Shown here: piece by piece, positions 1-9,651 of the stretch | How the letters are laid out: each line of letters opens with the position of its first letter | Numbering within the stretch: the stretch's first letter is position 1 | Assembly (NCBI RefSeq): GCF_014652335.1 | Contig: NZ_BMYP01000012.1 | Location: 1-64,000, forward strand | Length of the DNA: 64,000 nt | From: Vogesella fluminis | Lineage (GTDB): Bacteria > Pseudomonadota > Gammaproteobacteria > Burkholderiales > Chromobacteriaceae | Reading direction: 5' to 3' | Notes under the pieces: model-generated | What the model saw: only the letters and a program-made list of their open reading frames with translations | Databases searched by the model: none | What the model was told of the DNA's origin: nothing | Made by a program: the position numbers and the translations under genes

Positions 1-2
1 AG

Positions 3-38
3 GCGCTGGCGGAGTTGCTGGGTCTATCACCGTTATGA
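3..38 (+). CDS. 3' end of an unidentified CDS (partial)
   Basis: Reading frame 3 from the window edge gives a short, plausible C-terminus (ALAELLGLSPL) ending in TGA at 36-38. A rho-independent terminator follows about 80 bp later. The other two forward frames also stop early, so the frame choice is a guess based on composition. Too little sequence is present to name a product. Confidence 0.3.
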   Translation, partial: ALAELLGLSPL

Positions 39-116
39 CGTAAAGGTGCAATTGCCCTGGCCTCTCATCACATCAATTTAAACTCAAACATCATAACGTT
101 GCCACAATAGCATACA

Positions 117-144
117 GGGCAAGCCACCACGGCTTGCCCTTTCT
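117..144. terminator. Rho-independent terminator between the left-edge gene and prlC
   Basis: A perfect 9-bp inverted repeat (GGGCAAGCC, loop ACCAC, GGCTTGCCC) is followed by TTTCT on the plus strand. It lies between a gene ending at 38 and the convergent prlC stop at 193, so it can serve both; the minus-strand T-tract is weak. Confidence 0.7.
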
Positions 145-153
145 CAATCACCC

Positions 154-167
154 TGCGGCCAACCTTG
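154..167 (+). repeat. Intergenic copy of the GCGGCCAACCTT repeat
   Basis: TGCGGCCAACCTTG lies just downstream of the prlC stop codon and after the 117-144 terminator. It is one of about 32 exact copies of the 12-base core found in the window. Confidence 0.85.
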
Positions 168-192
168 CCCGCATTCTCCCGCTAATCGGCGA

Positions 193-2235
193 TCAAGACC
201 CCGCCACCTCACTCATCCCGCTATGCCGCAACAAGGCATCAATCTGCGGATCGCGGCCGCGGAAGGCGCGGAAGGACTCCAGCGCCGGACGGCTACCGCC
301 CACCGCCAGGATCTCGTCCCAGAACTGGCGACCGACTTCCGGATTGGCGCCGCCGGCTTCCTCGAACGCGGCGTAGGCGTCGGCGGACAGCACTTCCGCC
401 CACTTGTAGCTGTAGTAGCCGGCCGCGTAACCGCCACCGAAGATGTGGCTGAAGCTGTTAGGGAAGCGGTTGTAGGCCGGCGGACGGTTGACGGCGACTT
501 CGTCGCGCACCGTTTCCAGCAGCGCCAGCCAGTCGACGGATTCGGGCTTGGCGTCGGTGTACAGCAGCATGTCGAACAGCGAGAACTCCAGCTGGCGCAC
601 GGTCTGCATCCCGGACTGGAAGTTCTTCGCCGCCAGCATCTTGTCGTACAGCGCGCGCGGCAGCGGTTCGCCGCTCTCGCTGTGTGCGGTCATGCCCTGC
701 AGCACGTCCCACTCCCAGCAGAAGTTTTCCATGAACTGGCTGGGCAGCTCGACCGCGTCCCACTCCACGCCGCTGATGCCAGACACACCCAGCTCGTCGA
801 CGCGGGTGAGCAGATGGTGCAGGCCGTGGCCGAATTCGTGGAACAGGGTGGTGACTTCGTCGTGGCTGAAGTAGGCCGGCTTGTCACCCAGCGGACGGGT
901 GAAGTTGCACACCAGGTAGGCGACCGGGGTCTGCACCTGGCCGTTTTTCAGGCGGCGGCCGCGCACGTCGTCCATCCACGCGCCGGGGCGCTTGCCGTCA
1001 CGGGCGTAGAGGTCGAGGTAGAAGCCGCCCAAGAGCGCGCCGTCCTTGAAGATCTGGTAGTAGCGCGCGTCCTCGTGCCAGGTTTCGGCGTCCTTCTGCT
1101 CGACGGTGATGCCGTACAGCTTGTGCACCACGCTGAACAGGCCGGCCAGCACCTTGGGCTCCGGGAAGTACTGTTTCACTTCGTGTTCGGAGAAGGCGTA
1201 GCGCGCAACGCGCAGCTTCTCGGCGGCGTAGGTGATGTCCCACGCCTGTAGCGTATCCAGGCCCAGCTCGTCGCGGGCGAAGGCTTCCAACTCGGCGCGG
1301 TCCTGCTCGGCGTAGGGTTTGGCGCGGCGGGCGAGATCGCGCAGGAAGTCGATCACCTGCTGCGGGCTTTCCGCCATCTTGGTGTACAGCGACAGCTCGG
1401 CGTAGTTGGCAAAGCCCAAGAGCTGCGCTTCTTCTGCGGCCAGCTTGAGCTTTTCGCGGATCAGCGGGCCGTTGTCCTGCTCGGCGGGGCCGAATTCGGA
1501 CGCGCGCTTGGCGTTGGCTTCGTACAGCTTTTCACGCAGCGCGCGATTGTCGGCGTACTGCAGCACCGGGAACAGGAGCGGGAACTGCAGCCCCAGCTTG
1601 TACTTACCCGGCTGGCCGTCGGCCTCGGCCAGCGCCGCATACATGGCGAGGGTGTCTTCCGGAATGCCGGCCAGTTCGGCCACGTCGTCGATATACAGCG
1701 CGAAGCTGTCGGTGGCGTCCATCACGTGCTGCGAGAACTGGTTGGACAGCTCGGCGAGGCGGCTGGACAGCTCGGCGAAGCGCTGCTTGTCGGCCTCCGG
1801 CAGCTCAGCGCCGGACAGGCGGAAGTCGCGCAGGTCGTTGTCGATGATCTTCTTGCGCGCGGCGGAGGCATTGGCGAATGCAGGGTTGGCCGCCACCGCC
1901 TTGAAGCGGGCGAACAGGTCGAGGTTCTGCCCCAGTTCGGTAAAGAAGGCGGAGATGCGCGGGATTTCGGCGTTGTACGCGTCGCGCAGGCCTTCGGTAT
2001 TACCCACCACGCCGTTGAGATGGCCCACCACGCCCCAGGCGCGCGAGATCTGCTCGGTGGCGTCGGACAGCGGTTCGGCCACGCTGTCCCAGTCGTCGCC
2101 GCCGGCCGCGATGACCTTGTCGATGGCGGCGCGGGCGTTGGCCAGCAGCACGTCCAGCGCCGGGGTGATGTGTTCGGGCTTGATCGCGGCAAAACGCGGC
2201 AGATCGCTAAAGTCCAGTAGCGGATTGGTGGTCAT
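193..2235 (-). CDS. prlC: Oligopeptidase A (M3 family zinc peptidase)
   Basis: This is a cytoplasmic M3 metallopeptidase that degrades short peptides, including cleaved signal peptides. The zinc motif HEFGH lies near residues 466-470 of the 680-residue product. The ATG at 2235 is preferred over the longer frame because the product then begins MTTNPLLDF, matching the E. coli PrlC start (MTNPLL) and length (680). The C-terminus (FGGGYAAGYYSYKWAEV) is typical of the family. The gene stands alone and is divergent from the gamma-carbonic anhydrase gene 70 bp away. Family assignment is secure; the exact peptide substrates are inferred. Confidence 0.95.
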   Translation of the reverse strand: MTTNPLLDFSDLPRFAAIKPEHITPALDVLLANARAAIDKVIAAGGDDWDSVAEPLSDATEQISRAWGVVGHLNGVVGNTEGLRDAYNAEIPRISAFFTELGQNLDLFARFKAVAANPAFANASAARKKIIDNDLRDFRLSGAELPEADKQRFAELSSRLAELSNQFSQHVMDATDSFALYIDDVAELAGIPEDTLAMYAALAEADGQPGKYKLGLQFPLLFPVLQYADNRALREKLYEANAKRASEFGPAEQDNGPLIREKLKLAAEEAQLLGFANYAELSLYTKMAESPQQVIDFLRDLARRAKPYAEQDRAELEAFARDELGLDTLQAWDITYAAEKLRVARYAFSEHEVKQYFPEPKVLAGLFSVVHKLYGITVEQKDAETWHEDARYYQIFKDGALLGGFYLDLYARDGKRPGAWMDDVRGRRLKNGQVQTPVAYLVCNFTRPLGDKPAYFSHDEVTTLFHEFGHGLHHLLTRVDELGVSGISGVEWDAVELPSQFMENFCWEWDVLQGMTAHSESGEPLPRALYDKMLAAKNFQSGMQTVRQLEFSLFDMLLYTDAKPESVDWLALLETVRDEVAVNRPPAYNRFPNSFSHIFGGGYAAGYYSYKWAEVLSADAYAAFEEAGGANPEVGRQFWDEILAVGGSRPALESFRAFRGRDPQIDALLRHSGMSEVAGS

Positions 2236-2305
2236 GTTTGGCATCCTGTAGGCAGTGCGCCGTGCTGTTGCCGGCGCGAATCTTTCTAGAGATAGGGACA
2301 AATCA

Positions 2306-2845
2306 GTGAATCGCAATATCCGCCCTTACGACGGCCATCGGCCGCAGATCGACGACTCCTGTTACATCGACCCCGCCGCGGTGGTGATCGGCGAGGTAGA
2401 ACTTGCGGCCAACGTATCGGTGTGGCCCTTCGCGGTGGTGCGCGGCGACGTGAACCGCATCAGCATCGGCGAAGGCAGCAATGTGCAGGATTTTGCCATG
2501 CTGCACGTCAGCCATCGCAAGGAATCCGATCCGCAGGGCGCGCCGCTCACGATCGGCAAGCACGTCACCATCGGCCACCACGTGACGCTGCACGGCTGCA
2601 GCATCGGTAATGAAGTGCTGGTCGGCATCGGCAGCATCATCCTCGACCGCGCGGTGATCGAGGACCGGGTGCTGATCGGCGCCGGCAGCCTGGTGCCGCC
2701 GAACAAGCGCCTGGCGTCCGGCTACCTGTACCTGGGCAACCCGGTGAAGCAGGTGCGGCCGCTGAGCGCGGACGAGCTGGCCTACTTCCGGTATTCCGCC
2801 GAGCACTACGTGACGGTGATGGCAAAACACAAGGCCAGCCTGTAA
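2306..2845 (+). CDS. Gamma-carbonic anhydrase family protein (YrdA/PaaY-like)
   Basis: This is a left-handed beta-helix protein built of hexapeptide repeats. The trimeric zinc site residues of the gamma-CA family appear as a His in LHVSHRK and the HHVTLHGC segment. A GTG start at 2306, preceded by AGGGA, gives 179 residues beginning VNRNIRPY, a normal family length; the open frame extends further upstream to an ATG at 2255 without supporting context. Family members may hydrate CO2 or act as acyltransferase-like scaffolds, so the activity is uncertain. A near-match to the window-wide repeat (GCGGCCAACGTA) lies in frame at about 2405 and encodes LAANV. Confidence 0.85.
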   Translation: MNRNIRPYDGHRPQIDDSCYIDPAAVVIGEVELAANVSVWPFAVVRGDVNRISIGEGSNVQDFAMLHVSHRKESDPQGAPLTIGKHVTIGHHVTLHGCSIGNEVLVGIGSIILDRAVIEDRVLIGAGSLVPPNKRLASGYLYLGNPVKQVRPLSADELAYFRYSAEHYVTVMAKHKASL

Positions 2846-3026
2846 GCCGCGCGGCGGCGCGCCCGGCGCCCGCCCCGCGTCACCGTCACCGTCACCAAAG
2901 TGTCACCCGCAAGTGCCAGACTGCGACGGCAGCAACGCAGCAGGCGCCACGGCCACCAAGTTAACACGTCATATCCCGGTAATGTCGCCGCCCTACACTG
3001 CGTGCATCTTGAAGGGATCATTGAAA

Positions 3027-4679
3027 ATGACGCTGGTAAAACGCCTGTGGCTCACCGTAGCCTTTACTCTTGCCTGCCTGATCGTGGTGATGCTGCTCAG
3101 CAGCCAGCAGCTGTTCTCGCTGCGGCACCAGTTTTCCGATTATCGCGAACGGCAGCAGCTGTCCACCCACCTGCAGACGCTGAAGGCCGAAGTGCTGTCG
3201 CTCGCGCGCGCCGATCCGCTGCTGGAAGACACCGCGCCGCGGCTGGCGCGGGTACAGCAGAACGTGAGCCGCCTGATCCCGGCGATCAGCCAGGCGCTGC
3301 CGCCGGCCAGCCGCCAGGCCTTCGCCGGCAAGGCACAAGGCTACTGGCAGGAGTTCGCCAAGAACCTGCGCTCGGCGCTGACCATCGCCGAAACGGCGCC
3401 GGAAGACGCGCTGTCGATCCCGGAGCGCGCCTACAGCCTCAGCATCGTGCCGCTGGTCAACCTGATCGACAGCACGCTGGATAACGAGCAGCGCCAGCTG
3501 GCCGCCGCCGAAAGCGCGATGGCGCAGGCGATGCTGCAACTGGTGTTGCTGGTGCTGGGGCCGCTGGGCGTCGCCAGCGTGGCGGTGGTGCTGTCGCAGG
3601 TGCTGCTGGCACAGCGGCTGAAAAAGCAGATCGCCGCGATGCAGCATGCCGCCGACCTGCTCGGCGAGGGCCAGCTCGGCACCCGGCTGCCGGTCAGCGG
3701 CCGCGACGAGCTGTCGCAGGCCGCCAGCCACATCAACCGCTTCCTCGACAAGCTCAGCGAGCTGCTCGGCACCGTGCGCAGCAATGCCGCCGGCAGCGAG
3801 CGCGAGGCGCAGGACATCCTGGAACTCACCCGCCACGTGATCGGCAGCACCCGCCAGCAGGCGGAAACCGCCGAGCACAGCAACCATGCCGCCAATGCGG
3901 TGGCCAGCTCGGCCGAAGAGATCGTCAGCCACATCAACCGCGCGCTGCAGGATGCCGACACCGCCACCGGGCGCACCGCCCGCGCCCGCGAGCTGGCCGG
4001 CGACACCGCCGGCACGCTGCAGGCGCTGGCCGGCAGCATCCAGGGCGCGGTGGGCGAGACCGAGCAGCTGACGCACGCCATCGCCGACATCGCGCAGATC
4101 AGCAACATGATCCGCGACGTGGCGGAGCAGACCAATCTGCTGGCGCTGAATGCGGCGATCGAGGCCGCGCGTGCCGGCGAGCACGGCCGCGGCTTTGCCG
4201 TGGTCGCCGACGAGGTGCGCAAGCTGTCGGAGCGCACATCCGGCGCCACCACCGGTATCTTCGACACCCTGCTGCGCGTCGAGGGCGCCACCAAGGCGCT
4301 GGCCGCCACCATGAGCGCCGCGCATCAGGCCAGCCACGGCAGCGTGCAGGCGCAGACCACGCTGGACGAGGCACTGCTGAGCATGGATGGCGCGCTGGCC
4401 ACCATCAACCAGGCGCTGCGCGAGGTGGCGGAGGCCAGCCAGCAGCAGAGCCAGGCCGGCGGCCATATCCGCAGCCGCGGCAGCGAGGTGTCGGCACTGG
4501 CCAGCGACATCTTCGGCAAGATGGAATCGCTGGCGCCGGCGATGGGACGCTGGCGCGAGGTGTCGGCACAGATGAACCGCGACCTGGCCTGGTTCCGCAT
4601 CGACAGCCAGACCGGCGCCGCGGTGCCGTTCTCGGCCAACAAGCCGCGCTTCACGTCCCGCAACAGCAATGCGGCCTGA
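3027..4679 (+). CDS. Methyl-accepting chemotaxis protein
   Basis: The 550-residue product is an inner-membrane chemoreceptor. It has an N-terminal TM helix (about residues 7-29), a short periplasmic four-helix-type sensor region, a second TM (about 170-195), a HAMP segment and a cytoplasmic coiled-coil signalling domain. The conserved hairpin tip ([20 protein letters not shown]) is intact. No C-terminal CheR-binding pentapeptide is seen. The ATG at 3027 is chosen because GAAGGG lies just upstream and a Lys/Arg plus hydrophobic TM start follows. No che genes are adjacent, so this is an orphan receptor; its ligand is unknown. A run of three GTCACC units lies upstream at about 2880-2898. Confidence 0.93.
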   Translation: MTLVKRLWLTVAFTLACLIVVMLLSSQQLFSLRHQFSDYRERQQLSTHLQTLKAEVLSLARADPLLEDTAPRLARVQQNVSRLIPAISQALPPASRQAFAGKAQGYWQEFAKNLRSALTIAETAPEDALSIPERAYSLSIVPLVNLIDSTLDNEQRQLAAAESAMAQAMLQLVLLVLGPLGVASVAVVLSQVLLAQRLKKQIAAMQHAADLLGEGQLGTRLPVSGRDELSQAASHINRFLDKLSELLGTVRSNAAGSEREAQDILELTRHVIGSTRQQAETAEHSNHAANAVASSAEEIVSHINRALQDADTATGRTARARELAGDTAGTLQALAGSIQGAVGETEQLTHAIADIAQISNMIRDVAEQTNLLALNAAIEAARAGEHGRGFAVVADEVRKLSERTSGATTGIFDTLLRVEGATKALAATMSAAHQASHGSVQAQTTLDEALLSMDGALATINQALREVAEASQQQSQAGGHIRSRGSEVSALASDIFGKMESLAPAMGRWREVSAQMNRDLAWFRIDSQTGAAVPFSANKPRFTSRNSNAA

Positions 4680-4699
4680 AACGGCATCGCCAGCAAACC

Positions 4700-4731
4700 A
4701 AAACGGCGCTCATCTCAATGAGCGCCGTTTT
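4700..4731. terminator. Bidirectional terminator between the MCP gene and tpx
   Basis: A perfect 14-bp inverted repeat (AAAACGGCGCTCAT, loop CTCA) gives an A-tract on one side and a T-tract on the other, so it works for the convergent MCP (+) and tpx (-) genes. Confidence 0.9.
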
Positions 4732-4747
4732 GCATTACAGGCCGGCC

Positions 4748-4762
4748 TTGCGGCCAACCTTG
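4748..4762 (+). repeat. Intergenic copy of the GCGGCCAACCTT repeat
   Basis: TTGCGGCCAACCTTG lies 9 bp beyond the tpx stop codon, between it and the shared terminator. Confidence 0.85.
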
Positions 4763-4771
4763 CCGGGTGAC

Positions 4772-5269
4772 TTAGAGTACCGCCAGTGCCGCGTCGTAGT
4801 CCGGCTCGCTGCCGATCTCGGCCACCAGCTCGCTGTGCAGCACGGTGTCGTTCTCGTCCAGCACCACCACCGCGCGCGCGGTGAGGCCGGCCAGCGGGCC
4901 GGAGGCCAGCTTCACGCCCCAGGCTTCGGCAAACGCCGGATTGCGGAAGGTGGACAGGTTGGCAACGCCGGCTATGCCCTCGGCACCGCAGAAGCGCTTC
5001 TGCGCGAACGGCAGGTCGGCGGAGATGCACAGTACCGCCACGCCGTCGCGGCTGGCGGCCTTCTCGTTGAACTTGCGCACCGAGCTGGCGCAGGTCGGGG
5101 TGTCGATGGACGGGAAGATGTTGAGGATTTTCTTCTTGCCGGCGAAGGCGGCCAGGCCGACATCGGCCAGATCGCCATTGGTCAGGCTGAACGCCGGAGC
5201 CTTGTCGCCTTTGACCGGCAGGGCGCCGGCCACGTCTACAGCATTGCCACGCAGGGTAACGGTTGCCAT
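4772..5269 (-). CDS. tpx: Thiol peroxidase (atypical 2-Cys peroxiredoxin)
   Basis: Tpx reduces hydroperoxides using thioredoxin. The peroxidatic cysteine lies in [13 protein letters not shown] (about residue 60) and the resolving cysteine in RFCGAEG (about residue 94), as in E. coli Tpx. The ATG at 5269 yields MATVTLRGN and 165 residues, the usual length; the open frame reaches a TTG 18 bases further upstream. The gene is followed by a repeat copy and a strong terminator, so it is probably monocistronic. Confidence 0.95.
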   Translation of the reverse strand: MATVTLRGNAVDVAGALPVKGDKAPAFSLTNGDLADVGLAAFAGKKKILNIFPSIDTPTCASSVRKFNEKAASRDGVAVLCISADLPFAQKRFCGAEGIAGVANLSTFRNPAFAEAWGVKLASGPLAGLTARAVVVLDENDTVLHSELVAEIGSEPDYDAALAVL

Positions 5270-5349
5270 CGGGTGCTTCCTTTTCAAAAGAAGGGTGGGT
5301 GATCAGCTGAGTGTGGGGCATGGGCCGCAGAATTCAACCCTGCCGGCAA

Positions 5350-5364
5350 CAAGGTTGGCCGCAA
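5350..5364 (-). repeat. Intergenic copy of the GCGGCCAACCTT repeat
   Basis: CAAGGTTGGCCGCAA lies 19 bp downstream of the CMD-family gene stop codon, between that gene and tpx. A GCCGG...TTTT segment follows, but no clean terminator stem was seen. Confidence 0.85.
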
Positions 5365-5383
5365 GCCGCGCCGGTTTTATGCG

Positions 5384-5788
5384 TCAACCGTCCTGCTCGT
5401 GTTCCGGCAGCGACAGTCCCAGCTCGTCCAGTACCTCGCGCGCGGCGCGGAAGGCTTCCACCGCCGCCGGCGCGCCGGCGTACACCGCGCAGTGCAGCAG
5501 GGTTTCGCGGATTTCCACCAGGCTGGCGCCGTTGTTGATGGCGCCGCGGATGTGCCCCTTCAGCTCGTTGCTGCGCCCCAGTGCCGCCAGCATGGCGCAG
5601 GTCAAGAGGCTGCGCGTCTTCAGATCGATGCCGTCGCGCTGCCAGGTGCTGCCCCAGGCGTGTTCGTTCAGCCAGTCCTGCAGCGGGCGGTTGAAGCCGT
5701 CGAGCTGGCTCATTGCACGGTTGGCGAAGGCCTCGCCCATCACCTGCGTGCGCCGGGCCAGCCCGGCCTGTTTGTCCTGTTCGCTCAT
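5384..5788 (-). CDS. Carboxymuconolactone decarboxylase (CMD) family protein
   Basis: The 134-residue all-helical protein matches the gamma-carboxymuconolactone decarboxylase (PcaC) family. Visible features are an N-terminal MGEAFANRAM segment, the conserved SLLTCAMLAALGRSNELKGH core and the ETLLHCAVYAGAPAAVEAF block. The ATG at 5788 has a strong AAGGAG Shine-Dalgarno upstream. No other protocatechuate-pathway genes are adjacent, so a true role in beta-ketoadipate metabolism is not supported by context. It lies 22 bp downstream of the EamA gene on the same strand and is probably cotranscribed with it. Confidence 0.88.
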   Translation of the reverse strand: MSEQDKQAGLARRTQVMGEAFANRAMSQLDGFNRPLQDWLNEHAWGSTWQRDGIDLKTRSLLTCAMLAALGRSNELKGHIRGAINNGASLVEIRETLLHCAVYAGAPAAVEAFRAAREVLDELGLSLPEHEQDG

Positions 5789-5810
5789 GCTGCTCTCCTT
5801 GCGTGGGGTT

Positions 5811-6710
5811 TCAGGTGTGGCTGCGCGTCGCCAGCGTGACGCCGGCCAGGATCAGCATGATGCCGGCCAGGTGGTACAGCTGCAGCGCTTCGCCGAGGAA
5901 CAGCATCGACAGCAAGGCGCCAAAGCCGGGCATCAGGTGGATGAACATGCCGGCACGCGCGGCCCCTACCCTGGCCACGCCCAGATTGTAGAAATAGTAG
6001 GCCGCCACCGACGGCAGGGTGCCGACGTAGGCGAAGGTGGCCAGCGTGGCGGCGTTCAGCGGCGTGTGGCGACCGCTGGCCAGCTCCCAGGCAAACAGCG
6101 GCGCGATACCGGCCAGGCCGATGGCCACCTGCAGCGTCAACAGGCCGATGCGGTCCAGCGCCGGCGGCAGGCCGCGCAGCAGCAGCGTGTACAGCGCCCA
6201 CGCCACCATCGCCAGGAACACCACCGCATCGCCACGGTTGATGTCCAGTGCGGCCAACCTTTGCCAGTCGCCGTGCGCCACCACCAGCAGCACGCCGGCA
6301 AAGGAGATCGCCACCGCCAGCGCCTGGCGGCGGGCGATGGCCACGCCGAAGAACAGCGCGCCGAAGGCCACGATCAGGATGGGGATGAAGGAATTGAGCA
6401 GCACCGCGTTGGTGGCGGCGGTGTACTGCAGGCCCCAGTAGGCCAGCGAATTGAAGCCGGTGACGCCGAGCAGCGCCAGCAGCAGCAGCCGGCGCCAGTG
6501 CGGCAGCCACAGCACGCGCTGGCGCCACGCCGGCACGGCGCCGAACGGCAGCAACAACAACAGCGCGATGCTCCAGCGGGCAAAGGACAGGGTCATCGGC
6601 GCCACGCTGGCGTGCATCGCGCGCGCCAGCACGAAGTTGCCGGACCAGAACAGCGCGGTCAGTGTCAGCAGCAGATAGGCCAGCCGCGGCGAGGGGAATG
6701 GTTTTGTCAT
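5811..6710 (-). CDS. EamA/DMT-superfamily transporter
   Basis: The 299-residue product has about ten hydrophobic segments arranged as two EamA repeats, typical of drug/metabolite exporters such as RhaT, YdcZ or PecM relatives. The first TM (AYLLLTLTALFWSGNFVLAR) is characteristic. The substrate cannot be predicted. A repeat copy lies in frame at 6249-6263, read on the gene strand as WQRLAALD. The gene probably leads a two-gene unit with the CMD-family gene. Confidence 0.88.
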   Translation of the reverse strand: MTKPFPSPRLAYLLLTLTALFWSGNFVLARAMHASVAPMTLSFARWSIALLLLLPFGAVPAWRQRVLWLPHWRRLLLLALLGVTGFNSLAYWGLQYTAATNAVLLNSFIPILIVAFGALFFGVAIARRQALAVAISFAGVLLVVAHGDWQRLAALDINRGDAVVFLAMVAWALYTLLLRGLPPALDRIGLLTLQVAIGLAGIAPLFAWELASGRHTPLNAATLATFAYVGTLPSVAAYYFYNLGVARVGAARAGMFIHLMPGFGALLSMLFLGEALQLYHLAGIMLILAGVTLATRSHT

Positions 6711-6727
6711 GGCCCGCTACCTTGCCA

Positions 6728-6740
6728 CGTTGGCCGCAAG
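6728..6740 (-). repeat. Variant repeat copy (ACGTTGGCCGCAA type)
   Basis: ACGTTGGCCGCAA lies just upstream of the EamA start and downstream of the symporter terminator. It differs from the main consensus in having ACGTT in place of AAGGTT. Confidence 0.6.
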
Positions 6741-6776
6741 CCTGGCAAGCCGCGCCGCGGCAACAGTCTGTTCATG

Positions 6777-6803
6777 AAAAAAAGCCGGAGCGGTTGCCCC
6801 GGC
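6777..6803 (-). terminator. Terminator of the symporter gene
   Basis: On the minus strand an 8-bp stem (GCCGGGGC, loop AACC, GCTCCGGC, one G-T pair) is followed by seven T residues, 33 bp after the symporter stop codon. Confidence 0.88.
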
Positions 6804-6836
6804 CAGTCCCCTTCCCCAGGAGTACTTCTGCAATCG

Positions 6837-8270
6837 TCAGGCGCGCTGTGCCTGCAGCTGGTGCACAGCCAGGCGCTGCGGCGTCAGCGACCCCAGCAGC
6901 ATGCCCAGCACGCTCATCAGCAGGCCGGCCAGCTGCGGCGGCCAGAAATCGGTATCGGCTGCGGTCAGCTCCAGCGGAATCCAGGTCCCCACCCCCAGCG
7001 CGATCGCCAGCAGCGCACCCTGCGTGGTCGCCCGTTTCCAGAACAGGCCGGCCGTCAGCGGCACGAAGGCGGCCACCAGCGTCACCTTGTAGGCATTGCC
7101 CACCATCTCGTAGATGGAAGCATCGGAGTACAAGGCAAACAGCGTGGTGCCAATGGCGCAGATCAGGATGGCGGCGCGGGTGGCCAGCAGGAACTCGCGG
7201 TCGCTCATCCTGGGCTTGAAGTGCTTGAAGATGTTTTCCACGAAGATCACCGACGGTGCCAGCAGCGTGCCGGACGCGGTGGACATGATCGCCGACAGCA
7301 GCGCGCCGAAGAACATCACCTGGGCAAACAGCGGGGTTTCTTCCAGGATCATGCGCGGCAGGATCATCTGCGCATCCTCGGCCAGCCATTTCTGCACCAG
7401 CTCGGGGTTGATCATCGACGCGGCGTAGATCAGGAACACCGGCAACAGGCAGAAGGTCAGGTAGAACACGGCGCCGACGATGGTGGCGCGTACGGCAATC
7501 TTCTCGCTCCTGGCCGACATCACGCGCTGGAACACGTCCTGCTGCGGGATGGAGCCGAACATCATGGTGACCGCCGCACCGATGAAGGCCATCAGGTCAC
7601 GCGGCTCGGTGCTGGTGATGAAGGTGAACTTGCCGTCGCCGGCGGCCTTGGCGATCACCTTGTCGGCGCCACCGGCCATGCCGCTGAACAGCCACACCAG
7701 GTACAGCAGGCCGCCGACGATGATCACCATCTGGAAGAAATCCGTCAGCGCCACCGACCACATGCCGCCGAACAGGGTGTACACCAGCACGATGCCGGCA
7801 CCGATCAGCATGCCCTGGGTGGTGGTGATGCCGCCGTCGGACAGCACGTTGAACACCACCCCCAGCGCGGTCAGCTGCGCCGCGATCCAGCCCAGGTAGG
7901 ACAGCATGATGGCGATACTGGTGATCACCTCCACGGTACTGCCGTAACGCTGGCGGAAGAAGTCGCCCATGGTCAGCAGGTTCATGCGGTACAGCGGGCG
8001 GGCGAAGAAGAGACCCACCAGCATCAGGCAGGTAAAGGAACCGAACGGGTCTTCCACGATGCCATGGAAACCTTCCTCGATGAAGGTGGACGGAATGCCC
8101 AGCACCGCCTCGGAACCGAACCAGGTGGCAAACACCATCGCCGCCACGATGTGGAACGGCATGCGGCGGCCACCGGCGGCAAAGTCCTTGGCATTGTGGA
8201 CGCGTGTTGAAGCGTACAGGCCGATACCGACAGTAACGGCCAGATACAGAATGACGAACCAGACGAGCAT
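6837..8270 (-). CDS. Sodium:solute symporter (SSF family)
   Basis: The 477-residue integral membrane protein has about 12-13 hydrophobic segments. It shows SSF features: an early VGIGLYASTRVHNAKDFAAGG segment, then FATWFGSEAVLGIPS and the FEDPFG-type region. Family members couple Na+ to uptake of organic acids, proline, sugars or similar solutes; the substrate is not clear here. The ATG at 8270 has GGAG-like sequence upstream (AAGGAGACGGAAGC). A perfect minus-strand TATAAT lies about 100 bp upstream and a strong terminator follows, so the gene appears monocistronic. Confidence 0.9.
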   Translation of the reverse strand: MLVWFVILYLAVTVGIGLYASTRVHNAKDFAAGGRRMPFHIVAAMVFATWFGSEAVLGIPSTFIEEGFHGIVEDPFGSFTCLMLVGLFFARPLYRMNLLTMGDFFRQRYGSTVEVITSIAIMLSYLGWIAAQLTALGVVFNVLSDGGITTTQGMLIGAGIVLVYTLFGGMWSVALTDFFQMVIIVGGLLYLVWLFSGMAGGADKVIAKAAGDGKFTFITSTEPRDLMAFIGAAVTMMFGSIPQQDVFQRVMSARSEKIAVRATIVGAVFYLTFCLLPVFLIYAASMINPELVQKWLAEDAQMILPRMILEETPLFAQVMFFGALLSAIMSTASGTLLAPSVIFVENIFKHFKPRMSDREFLLATRAAILICAIGTTLFALYSDASIYEMVGNAYKVTLVAAFVPLTAGLFWKRATTQGALLAIALGVGTWIPLELTAADTDFWPPQLAGLLMSVLGMLLGSLTPQRLAVHQLQAQRA

Positions 8271-8373
8271 TGCTTCCGTCTCCTTAATCCTTGGTAGTGT
8301 TGTCAGAATGATGATTCCGCCCGGCTGGCAGCATGTACGGCACCGGCCGGAACCTCACTTTTGTTGTGCGGCC

Positions 8374-8379
8374 ATTATA
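8374..8379 (-). promoter_or_regulatory. Candidate -10 box of the symporter promoter
   Basis: ATTATA on the plus strand is TATAAT on the minus strand, about 100 bp upstream of the symporter start. The -35 is not clear: TTGCTC (plus 8399-8404) would have a 19-bp spacer. The remaining 8271-8640 interval holds only this candidate and the 8435-8467 terminator. Confidence 0.5.
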
Positions 8380-8434
8380 GCCAGCACACCTCTTGAATGA
8401 GCAATTTTTTAAACACTCCTGCACGACAAAAAAC

Positions 8435-8467
8435 AAAACCCCGACACCGTTACGGCATCGGGGTTTT
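8435..8467. terminator. Terminator downstream of the MBL-fold gene
   Basis: AAAACCCCGA and TCGGGGTTTT form a 10-bp stem, with CCG/CGG pairing again inside the 13-base loop after a two-base mismatch. A/T-tracts flank both sides. It lies 173 bp after the minus-strand MBL gene; the long gap is odd, but no closer terminator was seen. Confidence 0.75.
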
Positions 8468-8639
8468 ACATCCCGCCATCAGGCAACGCCTGAAAAATCC
8501 AGCCATTTCATTGAGTTATCACCATGAAACGGCACGCAAAAGCCATCCAGCAACCATCATCGCGCGCGGCAGCGGCTGTGGCCTATTGTGCCTCAATCAA
8601 GCGTTTCACTGTCGTCAATTATGTTAAACAATGACAAGG

Positions 8640-9506
8640 TCAAATCACGAGCCTGCTTAATGTCGCCTGCGTCGCCGTCACGCTGAAACGCTGCGTCCGG
8701 CCATCGAGCAGCACCTCGCCGCAGGCCAGCTGCGGATCGTGGGTGAAGAACAGGCGGCCGCCGGCTGCGGCCAACCTTTGCAGCAGCGCGCGCTTCTCGT
8801 CGATCAGCAGCTCCGGGAAGCGGTCGTAACCCATGGTGATCGGCACGTGCACCCACGCGGCACCGGGAATCAGGTCGGCGGCAAACAACAGCGGCCCGCC
8901 CGGCAGCGGGATTTCTGCCAGCAGCATGCCCGGGGTGTGGCCGTTGGAGACATGGAAGCACCAGTCCGGCGGCAGACAGGCCGGCGTCGCCTCATCGACC
9001 AGCACCAGCCGGCCACTGGCCTCCAGGAGCGCAATCAGCTCCGGCACGAACGAGGCCTTGTCGCGTGGATGCGGATTCAGTGCCCGCTGCCACGCCTCGC
9101 GCCCGACCACGAACTGCGCGTTGGGAAACAGCAGCCGCGCCGGGCCGCCGTCCCACGCCGCCAGCAGGCCGCCGGCGTGGTCGAAGTGCAGGTGCGACAG
9201 CACCACCACGTCGATGTCGGCATCGCCCAGCCCCTGCGCCGCCAGCGCATCCAGCAGCACGTGCTCCGCCTCCACCACGCCGTAGCGTTCGCGCAGCCTG
9301 GGCTCGAAAAAGGCGCCGATGCCGGTTTCCAGCAGGATGCGGCGGCCGTCGCCCTCCTCCACCAGCAGGCAGCGGCAGGCCAGCGGCACACGGTTGGCCG
9401 CATCCGGCGCCAGCCAGCCGGCCCACACCGCACGCGGCGCGTTGCCGAACATCGCACCGCCATCGAGTTGTTGTGAATTGCCGAGCAGGGAAGTCAGTGT
9501 GCGCAT
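8640..9506 (-). CDS. MBL-fold metallo-hydrolase
   Basis: The 288-residue product carries the metallo-beta-lactamase signature [11 protein letters not shown] (about residues 104-114) and further metal ligands in NGHTPG, FAADL and THDP. The fold and ligand set resemble quorum-quenching lactonases and other small hydrolases, but the substrate is unassigned. An in-frame repeat copy at 8766-8781 encodes [10 protein letters not shown] weaker variant lies at about 9391-9404 (DAANRV). The gene is divergent from glycerate kinase. Confidence 0.88.
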   Translation of the reverse strand: MRTLTSLLGNSQQLDGGAMFGNAPRAVWAGWLAPDAANRVPLACRCLLVEEGDGRRILLETGIGAFFEPRLRERYGVVEAEHVLLDALAAQGLGDADIDVVVLSHLHFDHAGGLLAAWDGGPARLLFPNAQFVVGREAWQRALNPHPRDKASFVPELIALLEASGRLVLVDEATPACLPPDWCFHVSNGHTPGMLLAEIPLPGGPLLFAADLIPGAAWVHVPITMGYDRFPELLIDEKRALLQRLAAAGGRLFFTHDPQLACGEVLLDGRTQRFSVTATQATLSRLVI

Positions 9507-9651
9507 CGCGGCAGGCTCCTGAAGTGTAGGATCGGTGGCAAAAATCCATTATCGAGCAAGTGCTTGATTTTGTCATGCCGGCGGCCATTACCCGGCGGCG
9601 CTGGCGATGGCATAGAATCGGCTGTCCACCATACGCCGCCCCACCGCCACC

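Noticed and set aside
2880-2898. Three GTCACC units upstream of the chemoreceptor gene
   Set aside because: Three short units are too few to claim a regulatory iteron or microsatellite function.
4845-8210. Very long plus-strand open frame across tpx, CMD, EamA and the symporter
   Set aside because: It is antisense to four well-supported genes and its Gln/His/Arg-rich product is typical of high-GC shadow frames.
8397-8627. 76-residue open frame on the plus strand
   Set aside because: It crosses the 8435-8467 terminator, lacks a ribosome binding site and has no protein-like composition.
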